64,000 nucleotides of DNA from Pyramidobacter piscolens W5455 (GTDB lineage: Bacteria > Synergistota > Synergistia > Synergistales > Dethiosulfovibrionaceae), in NCBI RefSeq assembly GCF_000177335.1, contig NZ_ADFP01000124.1, positions 1-64,000 of the forward strand, read 5' to 3'. A program made the position numbers and the translations under genes. This document shows, piece by piece, positions 52,301 to 60,301 of the stretch. Numbering within the stretch: position 1 is the first letter of the stretch; every line of letters starts with the position of its first letter. The notes beneath the pieces were generated by a model that did no database searches, was not told the origin of the DNA, and saw only the letters and a program-made list of their open reading frames with translations.

Positions 52301-55247
52301 CGTCCTGTTCGAAAAACGCCGGACGATATTCTTTCAGCAGTTCGCCGCCGATCTCCGCGGCGGCACGGTAATGCCGGGCCATTTCCCGCACGCCGCGCAG
52401 ATACGTTCCGGCGTCGTTTTCCGCCGCCCAGCGGCGCGGCGTTTCCCGCCACCGGACCAGCTCAACGGCGATGTCGCGAAGCTGGTCGTATTCCTTTTTC
52501 AAACGCGGCGCGCCCAATCCCAGCCGCGCCGCGAAGGCCCGCGCCGCGCGTTCCGAAGCGTCGAGGCGCGCCCGATAATCTTCGGCCAGCGCCGGCAGTT
52601 GGCTGCGCAAGCGCTGCGAGTACTCCGTTTCCGTCACAAGCCGCAGCGGATGGCCGCAGGGGCGCCCGACCGCCCGCGCGGCGGCGGCAAGGCGGCCGAG
52701 CAGCGACTCGTTGCGTTCCAAATCGGCTGCCGTCCAGGCGGCGGTGCGCGAATATTCGAGGCGGATGCCGGCGTCGTCGGCGTCGGCCAGCGGCTCGTAG
52801 GCGTTGACCATCTCGTAAACGGAAAGTCCCGAAACGCGCTTTTCGTGCAGACGGCGCGGATATTCCGCCAGCTCGGCGCGCAGCCGGGCGGCCTGCTCGG
52901 CCTTCTGCGCGTAGATCGGGGTTTTCTGCGCGCGTCCGGCTTCGGCGGCGGCGCGCAGCTGCTCGAGCACGTCTTTTTTGCGGGCTTTGTTGGAATGGAG
53001 TTCGAGGCAGAACGGATCGAGCCCCAGCTTGCGCAGGCGTTTCTGCACGACCGACAGCGCCGCCATCTTCTCGGCGACGAAAAGCACGGTCTTGCCCCGC
53101 GCCAGCGCGTTGACGATCAGTCCCGTGATGGTCTGCGACTTGCCGGTGCCGGGCGGCCCGTGCAGCACGAACGTTTCGCCCGCCACGGCCGCCTTGACGG
53201 CGTAGAGCTGCGACGAGTCCACCGGCAGCGGCAGCAGCAGTCCGGCCTCGTCGAGTTCCCGCGGCGGCTCCATGGGCGCGGCTTCCCAGCTCAGTTTGCC
53301 GTCCATCAGGCTTCGCACGACTTTGTTCTTTTCGAGATCGTCCATGCGGTTGCGGATATCGTTCCACATCACGAAGCGCGAGAACGAGAAGATGCCCACG
53401 AAGGCCGACTCGATCACGTCCCAGCGTTTCTGCTGCATCACGGCGCGGCGCACGGCGGTGAAGACGCGCACGACGTCGGCGCCGTGTTCGTCGGACGGCA
53501 GCGGGTCGAGTCCGTCGACGACGATGCCGAAGTTCTGCTTGAGCATCTCCAGCAGCGTCACGTTCATGACCGGCTCCTCGTCGCGCAGGCGCAGACCGTA
53601 GCCTTTGTTGGCGGCCTTGCGCACCAGCTCCGCCGGCAGCAGGACCAGCGGCGCGTAGCGCGGGCGTTCGCTGCGCTCGGTTTCGTACCAGCGCAGCAGT
53701 CCCATCGACAGATACAGGCTGTTGGCGCCGTTTTCTTCGATCGACACTTTGGCGGCGCGGTACAGTTCTTTGACGGCTCGCTGCAGCTCAGCCTCGCCCA
53801 TCAGCGAGCGCAGCCGCCCGTTCTGGTACTCCGATTGCAGCAGTTCGCGGGAAAGCGGCAGCTCGGCCGGCGGTTCCAGGCTGCGTGCCGCCCCCTCGGG
53901 CAGACGCCACTCCTGCGGGCGCGGCGAGACGGTGAACTGCCGTCCGTCGGAAAGCGCGTCTTCGAGCTGCGGCAGCGACGCGGCCAGCACGGGGATCAAA
54001 TTCTTGGAGGCGCGCAGGTTGAGCAGCGTGTTGCGCAGCCCCAGATCGAGCAGCTTGCGTTCCCACTGCAGGATTTTCTTTCCGCGCGCGTCCAGCGGTT
54101 TCTGCGCCGCCGATTGTCCGGCGCTTTCGGGGACGCGCGCCGCCATTTCTTCCGGCGCGGCGGTCAGCTCCGCGGCGGAACGCGACTCGGCCTCCACGCG
54201 CCAGCCCTGATCGGTCCGCACGCGCAGCGGCAGCGGCCGGATTCCCGCCAGGCGGGCTCGGTGCACGTCGACGACATAACGCACTGGATTGTCGTCGCCC
54301 ATCTCCGCCGCGGCGGCGGCGCGGGCTTCGTCGAAGGTCATTCCTTTTCCGGCGGCGGCGCCGGTGCACTCCACCACGGCGATCTCGCCGATGCCGTCGG
54401 CCATGCGTTTGCTCACCAGAGCCGGATCGTCCTTGACCGCGTCCTGAAAAGTCATTTCTTCCAGCCAGACGCCGGCGAAAATATGATCGTTCTTGAGCAG
54501 AAGCAGCGGATACAGTCCCGCCGCCTCGAGGCAGGCCGCGTAGAGCAGCGTCAGGTCGAGGCAGGTGCCCATCCGCGTTCCTGTCACCGCGTCGCAGAGG
54601 CACACGCGCTGTCCCGTCGCTTCGAAACTCGACGGCGGTACGGCGTAGACGACGTTCAGCTCCTGAATCGCGCCGTACAGGGCGGCCGCCTGCTGAAGCG
54701 CGCGATTGGGATTCTGCGTCTGATAGGCGTCGAACGAGGGGCTGCCCGTCCACTCATTCAGCAGTTCCGAAGCGCGTCTCATCAACTTGGCGATCTCGGG
54801 ATGGTTGGGCGTGACGAAGGCCACCAGCAGCTCGGGATAGTAGCCACTTCCCTGCCACTCGTCGAAGGCCAGGAAAGTCGCTTCTTTCACGACGGAAGCC
54901 AGACGGCGCTCTCCCTGCCAGACTTCAGCCGTCAGCGTCGTGACGACGCGCTCCGTCAGCTGTGCGAGACGCTCGGCCCTGAGCGTGAGTTTGAGGTTAC
55001 CGATCTCCGCGGTCTCGCCGGCCGGAAGCTGCGCGACGCCGAATCTCGCCGGCTCGACAAAATCCTCCGCCGCGAAAAGGCGCACTTCCAGATCTTCCAA
55101 ATCCGCGTCGCCGTCATTGCTCACGGCGACGCGGCGCACAAGAGGCAGGCCGTTCTGCTGCTGCGCGTAGTTGGCGACGGGCGTCAGCTGCACGTCCAGT
55201 GTGATTGCCGCCGTTTGTTCGTCCATGGCTCTCTCCTCGTTCGTCAA
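49329..55247 (-). CDS. Giant DUF4011 superfamily 1 helicase with Vsr-like nuclease and DUF3320 domains
   Basis: Domains of this 1972-residue protein, in order: a beta-rich start (about 10-110); a transglutaminase-like region with Cys229 (GTCLDL) and His255 (KNDHIFAG); DUF4011 from about 390 (WERKLLDLGLRNTLLNLR); an SF1 UPF1-like helicase with Walker A 698-705 (GPPGTGKS), Walker B D1320-E1321 (VVFDEASQL), WHYRSRHESLIAF and a late VAVSRSR motif; a Vsr/MTES_1575-like endonuclease (about 1615-1705, FRVDIGVV); an Ala/Glu-rich linker; and DUF3320 (about 1795-1860). Proteins of this layout are widespread in bacteria and suspected of nucleic-acid defence or repair roles. The gene stands alone and intact. 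GGAGAG precedes the start. Confidence 0.88.
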   Translation of the reverse strand: MTNEERAMDEQTAAITLDVQLTPVANYAQQQNGLPLVRRVAVSNDGDADLEDLEVRLFAAEDFVEPARFGVAQLPAGETAEIGNLKLTLRAERLAQLTERVVTTLTAEVWQGERRLASVVKEATFLAFDEWQGSGYYPELLVAFVTPNHPEIAKLMRRASELLNEWTGSPSFDAYQTQNPNRALQQAAALYGAIQELNVVYAVPPSSFEATGQRVCLCDAVTGTRMGTCLDLTLLYAACLEAAGLYPLLLLKNDHIFAGVWLEEMTFQDAVKDDPALVSKRMADGIGEIAVVECTGAAAGKGMTFDEARAAAAAEMGDDNPVRYVVDVHRARLAGIRPLPLRVRTDQGWRVEAESRSAAELTAAPEEMAARVPESAGQSAAQKPLDARGKKILQWERKLLDLGLRNTLLNLRASKNLIPVLAASLPQLEDALSDGRQFTVSPRPQEWRLPEGAARSLEPPAELPLSRELLQSEYQNGRLRSLMGEAELQRAVKELYRAAKVSIEENGANSLYLSMGLLRWYETERSERPRYAPLVLLPAELVRKAANKGYGLRLRDEEPVMNVTLLEMLKQNFGIVVDGLDPLPSDEHGADVVRVFTAVRRAVMQQKRWDVIESAFVGIFSFSRFVMWNDIRNRMDDLEKNKVVRSLMDGKLSWEAAPMEPPRELDEAGLLLPLPVDSSQLYAVKAAVAGETFVLHGPPGTGKSQTITGLIVNALARGKTVLFVAEKMAALSVVQKRLRKLGLDPFCLELHSNKARKKDVLEQLRAAAEAGRAQKTPIYAQKAEQAARLRAELAEYPRRLHEKRVSGLSVYEMVNAYEPLADADDAGIRLEYSRTAAWTAADLERNESLLGRLAAAARAVGRPCGHPLRLVTETEYSQRLRSQLPALAEDYRARLDASERAARAFAARLGLGAPRLKKEYDQLRDIAVELVRWRETPRRWAAENDAGTYLRGVREMARHYRAAAEIGGELLKEYRPAFFEQDGKALRGEWDGIERKWLLPRLLAESGFVRKLSSYALAPRGKEDAPGDLDRLNAYRAELARAQQLLREYGPGLESLDRGGDTDWRRVDELARNAAQSAVRLDDLSGGTALRQRHAADPESQRAAAELLTIWQELETSRGALDELLRTEDPPDGDDWLAALKDLCAALLNDADVLRDWILWNSLCEEAVAAGLGPVVSACRNGLAHDKVLPAYRKACLRNLIEDAVDGDPVLNRFSGAVFGEKVSQIKELIDELARLASAEACAVLAARVPDFTREASQNSELGILQRAIRSGGRNLSIRRLFGQLPNLLPRLCPCMLMSPISAAQYLDPRREMFDLVVFDEASQLTTSKAVGALARGRDAVIVGDPKQMPPTSFFMTNLDDREEDPEVADLTSILDDCLALGMPETHLLWHYRSRHESLIAFSNNRFYENKLYTFPSANDRVSKVSFVKIDGTFDRGGSRTNRAEAEAVVAEVIRRAKDPARRRESVGVVTFNVSQQNLVDDLFEEARGQDPELEKWYQESEEPLFIKNLENVQGDERDVILFSIGFGADREGRVSMNFGPVNQAGGWRRLNVAVSRSRAEMMVFSSLEPEQIDLTRTASEGVAALKAFLQYARSGYLPLKASAAGTGAPREPDGVAAEICARLNERGYETARQVGHSKFRVDIGVVDPDQPGEYLLGILLDGGAYRDARMVREREISQIGVLNGLGWTIERLWTMDWWDNKKRELDRLLRRIEARRADHREEREAKRRAAEEAVKAEAEATARRAAENETVAAAADGGEPKRTGEAEPAPQADVAAEKTMTAPRTDGRLYRPALLPEKKLTAAEFVDPRSKKTLRSRVEAIMCTEAPISAKLLTRRLLQSLGMTRLGPRAQKYLDEQLAAMKLQTTEREGAVWYWHSGQDPDDYAGFRVSGAGDAKRDAADVPAQEAANALCEVLREQVALPEEDLLRETAKKLGYPRSGASARNAAAAGLALASARGLAAPDRNGCWTLK

Positions 55248-55360
55248 TGAGATGAAAAACTTTCTCTCTTCTTATAAACAAAAAGCTCCAAAAAGGCAAG
55301 CGCTACCGAGCGATTCCCCCGTCCGCCGCCGGATTCTTCGGCGATGGCCACCGGCGTCCA

Positions 55361-55402
55361 TAAAACAAAAGAGACCGGCGCGAACCGGTCTCTTTTGTTT
55401 TA
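55361..55402 (-). terminator. Terminator of the acid-sugar operon, overlapping a stop codon
   Basis: A perfect 18-bp stem (55361-55378 with 55385-55402) has a six-base loop and A/T-rich ends. Its right end contains the stop codon of the PanE-like gene. Confidence 0.9.
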
Positions 55403-56314
55403 CTTGCGCCATTTTTCGTACGCCGCTTCGTGGTAGGGCACGGGCACGCCCGTTTCGCGACCCAGCCGCACCATACGGCCGATGATGTGATCCAGTTCGG
55501 TGCGGGCGGGATATTTGCCGGCGCTCAGGTCGCGGTACAGCGACGTAACCGTGTCGGCCGGCATTCTTTCGAAGGCGTCGAGCAGCTTGTCGGGCAGCGA
55601 CGCCGGCAAATCCACGCCGTTGGCGGCCGCGACCGCCGTCATCTCGCCGATGACGGCGCGGATCACCTTTTCATGATCGGGGTCGGCCAGGACCTTGCCG
55701 GCTGGGCCGTCGTACCAGCAGAACACACAGCTGTTGCTGCCCATGGTCACGTACTTGTTCCAGCTGGCGCGCACGATGTGATCGGTCACTTTCGTCTCGA
55801 TGCCCGAGCGGTTCAGCAGCTCCGCCGCCGCGTCGAGCGCGGCCGGACGCGAGCCGTCTTTCATACCCAGAACGACGCTGCACTGCCCCGCCGTCTGAAC
55901 CACCACGCCGGGGGCTTCCAGATGGCTGAACACGCGGATCGTGCCGTCGGCCAGCAGGCACGGCGGCAGAAACGGCTCCATCTGCTCGGAAACAACGACA
56001 CCGTTGAGCAGAGGGATCACCAGCGTCCGCGCCCCGATCATCGGACGCATGGCCGCGCAGGAAGCTTCCAGGTCGTAGCCCTTGCAGGCGACGATCAATA
56101 CGTCCATGACGCCGAGATCAGCCGCGCGCTCCGAAATCCCCGCCGGAACCGCCGTGAAATTTCCCAGTTGGACGGACTCGACTCTCAATCCGCCGCGGCG
56201 GATCGCTTTGAGATTTTCGCCACGGGCGCAGAAATACGTTTCCCCGTGGACGCGCGCCAGCGCGCCGCCCACAAAACCGCCGATACCGCCGATGCCGAAC
56301 ACGCCGACTTTCAT
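55400..56314 (-). CDS. Ketopantoate reductase-family (PanE/ApbA-like) oxidoreductase
   Basis: This 304-residue protein has the NADPH-binding start MKVGVFGIGGIGGFVGG, a DVLIVACKGYD block, the substrate-site Lys in ASWNKYVTMGSN and the C-terminal helical domain. The start at 56314 follows GGGAGG; a seven-residue extension is less likely. PanE reduces 2-dehydropantoate, but this gene closes an acid-sugar operon, so it may act on another 2-keto or 2-hydroxy acid of that pathway. Confidence 0.85.
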   Translation of the reverse strand: MKVGVFGIGGIGGFVGGALARVHGETYFCARGENLKAIRRGGLRVESVQLGNFTAVPAGISERAADLGVMDVLIVACKGYDLEASCAAMRPMIGARTLVIPLLNGVVVSEQMEPFLPPCLLADGTIRVFSHLEAPGVVVQTAGQCSVVLGMKDGSRPAALDAAAELLNRSGIETKVTDHIVRASWNKYVTMGSNSCVFCWYDGPAGKVLADPDHEKVIRAVIGEMTAVAAANGVDLPASLPDKLLDAFERMPADTVTSLYRDLSAGKYPARTELDHIIGRMVRLGRETGVPVPYHEAAYEKWRK

Positions 56315-56418
56315 CTTCCAGCCTCCCATCTTCATGACCGGCGCGCCAGGCGCCTTTTTGCCGCATTTCGGAGCGCTGCATCTCGGTCAGCTTGACACTT
56401 CACCATTGAAAATCGACG

Positions 56419-57582
56419 TCAGAACGTGCCCGCCAGCTTATAGATGCCGAACTCCCGGTGTCCCAGCGCTTCCGCTTTGGTTTGCCTGCCGTTGCAGACC
56501 TTCACCATCATCTCGAACAGCTCCTCGCCGATCTGCGACAGCGAGGCCCCCTCGGTGATGATGCGGCCGGCGTTGATGTCCATGTTGTCACGCATGCTGC
56601 GGAACGTCTCGGAGTTGCCGGTGATTTTGACGACCGGAGCGATCGGGCTCCCCGTGGGCGTACCGCGTCCTGTGGAGAAAACGATGACCTGCGCACCGCC
56701 GGCAACCATGCCGGTGATGGAGTCGATATCCTGCCCCGGCGTATCCATGAAATACAGGCCCCTCTTTCCTTCCGGAATTCGCTCGGCATATTCCAGAGCG
56801 CCGGTAAAAGGACGGGTACCGGCCTTGTACATACATCCCAAAGACTTCTCCTCAATGGTGGAGAGCCCGCCTTCCTTGTTTCCCGGGGTAGGCTGGCCGC
56901 TGCGAAGATCTTGCCCCAACATGATGGCGCGGTCTTCCACATCCCTGACCATACGCAGGAACTTGCGCCGCTCTTCCTCGTCAGCGAAACGCGCTGCCAG
57001 CAGATGCTCAGCCCCGATAACCTCGGTAGTTTCGCTGAGGATCGAGCTACCGCCCATGTCCACCAGCTTGTCGGAGACATAGCCGATAGCGGGGTTGGAG
57101 GCGAGCCCGCTTGTGGGATCGCTGCCTCCGCACTCCATGCCCAAGATAATCTCGCCGATGTCGAACTCCTCGCGAACATCTGCGGAAATGGCCCGCGCCA
57201 TATCGGCCGCGATGCGTCCGCCTTCGGCGATGGTCTTCAGCGTACCGCCTTCTTCCTGAATGACGATGGACTGTACGGGTTTGCCCATTGGCTCGATCAT
57301 GCCGGCCAGATGGCGCGCCTGAATGCCATCGCAGCCCAGCCCCACCACAAGGACCGCCCCGACGTTGGCGTTCATGCCAAAGCCTGCCAGAGTGCGCTCG
57401 GTCAGGGCCAGATCGCTGCCGATCTGACAGCAGCCATGTTGGGTAGGGACGCTGACGGCGCCGGGAACTTGGCAGGCGATCTTCTCCGCCGTATCCGCCG
57501 CGCAGACCGAGGTCGGCAGCACCAGCAGATAGTTGCGAATACCGTGTGGTCCCTGTGCGCGCCTATATCCCATCAGCTTCAT
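56419..57582 (-). CDS. UxaA-family dehydratase, large (C-terminal-type) subunit
   Basis: This 387-residue protein matches the catalytic part of altronate/galactarate dehydratases: GIRNYLLVLPTSVCAADTAE, TQHGCCQIG, VGLGCDGIQA, LGMECGGSDPTSGLASNPA and FSTGRGTPTGSPIAPV. Conserved cysteines may bind a metal or cluster. Altronate dehydratase is often one chain with an N-terminal SAF domain; here that domain is a separate gene overlapping by four bases upstream. It removes water from a sugar acid; the exact acid is unknown. Confidence 0.9.
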   Translation of the reverse strand: MKLMGYRRAQGPHGIRNYLLVLPTSVCAADTAEKIACQVPGAVSVPTQHGCCQIGSDLALTERTLAGFGMNANVGAVLVVGLGCDGIQARHLAGMIEPMGKPVQSIVIQEEGGTLKTIAEGGRIAADMARAISADVREEFDIGEIILGMECGGSDPTSGLASNPAIGYVSDKLVDMGGSSILSETTEVIGAEHLLAARFADEEERRKFLRMVRDVEDRAIMLGQDLRSGQPTPGNKEGGLSTIEEKSLGCMYKAGTRPFTGALEYAERIPEGKRGLYFMDTPGQDIDSITGMVAGGAQVIVFSTGRGTPTGSPIAPVVKITGNSETFRSMRDNMDINAGRIITEGASLSQIGEELFEMMVKVCNGRQTKAEALGHREFGIYKLAGTF

Positions 57583-57875
57583 CGTTCATTCCTCCCTTCG
57601 GCGTTTCTGTCGCCGCGGCCGCGGGTGCTTTCCAGATTATGCACGTGCACGTAATCGCCCGGATGCAGATCTGTCAGCGCAGTGCCGATGATCTCGCCAT
57701 ATTTGTAGCAATGTTCGCCCTTCTTGATCTCGGCTACCGCCATCTTGTGAAACTGCGGAATGTCGGCCGCGGCCACGTAGTTTTTGCCCTCAAATTCGAT
57801 TCGTTCGCCCTTTGCCACCGGGCGCAGGCACGTAACCAGATTGTCCCGAGGATTCACGTGAATGACTGCGTTCAT
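57579..57875 (-). CDS. UxaA-family dehydratase, small SAF-domain subunit
   Basis: This 98-residue SAF domain (AVIHVNPRDNLVTCLRPVAKGE at the front, HKMAVAEIKKGEHCYKYGEIIG, DYVHVHNLES) corresponds to the N-terminal domain of altronate dehydratase. The two histidines of VHVHN are likely metal ligands or active-site residues. It overlaps the large-subunit gene (ATGA), so the two should form one enzyme. Confidence 0.9.
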   Translation of the reverse strand: MNAVIHVNPRDNLVTCLRPVAKGERIEFEGKNYVAAADIPQFHKMAVAEIKKGEHCYKYGEIIGTALTDLHPGDYVHVHNLESTRGRGDRNAEGRNER

Positions 57876-57949
57876 GAATGTTTTCCCGCCTTTCTTTCAG
57901 AGATGCGCTGCGCGTTCTTTCCCATGCCAAGACTGCCTAGGAAAAACAT

Positions 57950-58924
57950 TTACCGATCTTCCTGACGGATCGTGCCGTCGGGATTGGTCCCGTATCTTTT
58001 GCGCAAACGCCGGTCCAGCAGGTTGCACAGCAACGGGCAAAGAATTGCCGTCACGATGATAGCAGCCGCCACCTGCACGGTAGAAATCGCCTCGATAGCG
58101 CCCAGCGAAGGATCGGCGGCGGCAAGAACAGCCGGCGTGCCGACGGCGTTGCCGGCCGTGGTGCCGATCGCCGCACCGCTGGCTTTGCGCTCGCCCATGG
58201 CGCGGATAACGAAATACCCCGCCATGCCGGTCAGAGCGGTGCACATCACGCCCAGGACGATGCCCGGCAAACCGCCGCGAACCAGCTGGCTAAAGCTGAG
58301 ACTTGAACCGAGCGGAAAAGCGAAGAAAGGGATCAGAACCGTCGTACCGCTAGCCAGAAACTTGCGGAGATCTTCGTCAAGGTTGCCCAGAACGAAGCCC
58401 AGAACGATGGGGACCAGCGCGGCAACGAAGGTCAGGAAGGGGATGTTCGCCAAGCCCGTCAGCCCAAAGGCCAGCATCGTGAAGAATGGGCCGTCGTTCA
58501 GCGAGAGGATGGAAATAGCGCCAACGTCGGTAGAGTCTCCGTACTGCCCCGCCAAAGCGGCGTACAATCCTCCGTTGGAATTCGTGATGGCGGCGACGAT
58601 GGCCAGCGGAGTCAGTCCCAAGACGCCCGTAGGACCAGCGAATTTGCCTACGCCCCAACCGATGAACGCGCCGATAAAAAATTTGGAAGCCGTCAAAAGG
58701 ATCCCCTTCGCCAAAGGCTTACCTGCCTGCCTGACGTTGATCTGCGCTGCATTGCACAGGCAGAACAGAGCGATCAGGGCCGTCGCGCCGCTCTTGAACA
58801 GCGCCGTGGTAAAGCCGCCGATCTGAATTGACTTGGGGAACACCGAGTTGACGACGACGCCTAGCAGCAGAGGAACGACCATCAAGCCCCCCGGGATCTT
58901 TTGCACCGTTTTCAAAATTTTCAT
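57950..58924 (-). CDS. KdgT-family 2-keto-3-deoxygluconate-type permease
   Basis: This 324-residue membrane protein has about ten helices and typical KdgT blocks (VQKIPGGLMVVPLLLGVVVN, TNSNGGLYAALAGQYGD, GGLPGIVLGV). KdgT imports 2-keto-3-deoxygluconate and related sugar acids by proton symport. It lies between the PdxA2-like and UxaA genes and so probably supplies their substrate. AGGAGAG precedes the ATG. Confidence 0.92.
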   Translation of the reverse strand: MKILKTVQKIPGGLMVVPLLLGVVVNSVFPKSIQIGGFTTALFKSGATALIALFCLCNAAQINVRQAGKPLAKGILLTASKFFIGAFIGWGVGKFAGPTGVLGLTPLAIVAAITNSNGGLYAALAGQYGDSTDVGAISILSLNDGPFFTMLAFGLTGLANIPFLTFVAALVPIVLGFVLGNLDEDLRKFLASGTTVLIPFFAFPLGSSLSFSQLVRGGLPGIVLGVMCTALTGMAGYFVIRAMGERKASGAAIGTTAGNAVGTPAVLAAADPSLGAIEAISTVQVAAAIIVTAILCPLLCNLLDRRLRKRYGTNPDGTIRQEDR

Positions 58925-59130
58925 GCTCTTCTCTCCTTGGTAGAAAAATGAGATGCCGAAGTCACTTCCGCGTTTAGCGCTCGAACGTTTCCGCGCCGAT
59001 AAACCACACGCTCCCCTTATCTCGCAGGATGCGGCACACGCGGCATCTGCCGCCGTCGCCCATCTCCGCGCCGTGCGCAGGACTTTTTTCCGCTCGCAAC
59101 CTACGGCGTTGACGCCTCCCTCGTCCGCGG

Positions 59131-60180
59131 TTACGACGGCTCTTCCCAGCGTCTTTTCGCCTGAGCCAAACGGACAGCGTAGTCAATGGCATTCACAAGA
59201 CTCAGCTCGTTGGCAACGCCCGTTCCCGCGTGACCGAAGGCAGTGCCGTGATCCACCGAGGCGCGGATGATCGGCAGTCCCAGCGTGACGTTCACGCCAG
59301 CGACAGCGTTCCACATCTTCTTTCCCCTGTCGTAGACGAAACCGACCACTTTCAGGGGGATATGCCCCTGATCGTGATACATGCAAACGACCATGTCGTA
59401 CCAACCGCCCAGCGCTTTCGAGAACACCGTGTCGGGCGGTACCGGCCCGATAGCGTCGATCCCTTCAGCTCGAGCCGACTCGATCGCGGGGATGATCTCT
59501 TCGATCTCCTCGCACCCAAACATGCCGTTTTCTCCGGCATGGGGGTTCAGTCCGGCCACACCTACGCGAGGCTTCTCGATGCCAAGGTCTTTGCATGCCT
59601 TGTCCGCAATACGGATCACATCGAGGACGCGTTCTCTCTTGACTCGCTCGCAGGCTTCGCGCAATGACACGTGAGTGGAGACATGAACGACGCGCAGGTC
59701 GTCGTGAGCCAGCATCATGGTGTACTTTCTCGTGCGGGTGAATTCCGCGTAGATCTCCGTGTGTCCCGAATAATGATGTCCCGCGAGGTTGATCGCTTCT
59801 TTGCTGATCGGGTTGGTCACAGTCGCGTCGATATCCCGGCTCATGGCCAGCTCGATGGCTTTTTTCACGCACTGAAAAGCGGCTTCGCCCGCCTGAGACT
59901 GGACCTTGCCGTAGACGAGGCTATCCATATCGACTAAATCCAAGGCATAAACGTCTATCGTTCCAAACTCGTATTTCCCGTCGCGCGGCGACGAGACGGC
60001 GTTGATCTTCACCTCGGGGTGTCTGGCGATTCTCAGAGCGTCGCTCATGACTTTCACGTCGCCGATAAGCAAAGGGCGGCACCGCTCGTAAACTCGGGAA
60101 TCAGCCAGGGCCTTTACGGCGATTTCCGGGCCGCAGCCAGCGGGATCGCCCATGGTAATGCCAAGCAGGGGTCTATACAT
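59131..60180 (-). CDS. pdxA2: PdxA2-type 4-phospho-acid-sugar dehydrogenase
   Basis: This 349-residue member of the PdxA family has LLGITMGDPAGCGPEIAVKAL, the metal-site His residues in NLAGHHYSGHTEIYAEF, ADKACKDLGIEKPRVGVAGLNPHAGE and YHDQGHIPLKVV. True PdxA acts in vitamin B6 synthesis. The pairing with a DUF1537 kinase indicates the PdxA2 branch, which oxidises and decarboxylates 4-phosphorylated threonate or erythronate to dihydroxyacetone phosphate. About 206 bases separate it from the permease, with no further gene. Confidence 0.92.
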   Translation of the reverse strand: MYRPLLGITMGDPAGCGPEIAVKALADSRVYERCRPLLIGDVKVMSDALRIARHPEVKINAVSSPRDGKYEFGTIDVYALDLVDMDSLVYGKVQSQAGEAAFQCVKKAIELAMSRDIDATVTNPISKEAINLAGHHYSGHTEIYAEFTRTRKYTMMLAHDDLRVVHVSTHVSLREACERVKRERVLDVIRIADKACKDLGIEKPRVGVAGLNPHAGENGMFGCEEIEEIIPAIESARAEGIDAIGPVPPDTVFSKALGGWYDMVVCMYHDQGHIPLKVVGFVYDRGKKMWNAVAGVNVTLGLPIIRASVDHGTAFGHAGTGVANELSLVNAIDYAVRLAQAKRRWEEPS

Positions 60181-60301
60181 GATCTCACTCCATTTTTTTC
60201 AAAGCTGTCGGAAGGGTTGCCGACAGGCCTCCCGAACGTCGTTGAGGGCACGGACGCCTCTGTCGCCGACGTCGGTAATTTATGACCGAAACCCCAAGGT
60301 T

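Noticed and set aside
49617-55250. An 1877-codon open frame antisense to the helicase gene
   Set aside because: It mirrors the helicase gene almost exactly, has no recognisable domains and reflects the GC-biased third positions of the real gene.
57855-57870. Fourth parS-like site around ATTCACGTGAAT
   Set aside because: It has the CACGTG core, but the outer TGTT/AACA positions do not match.
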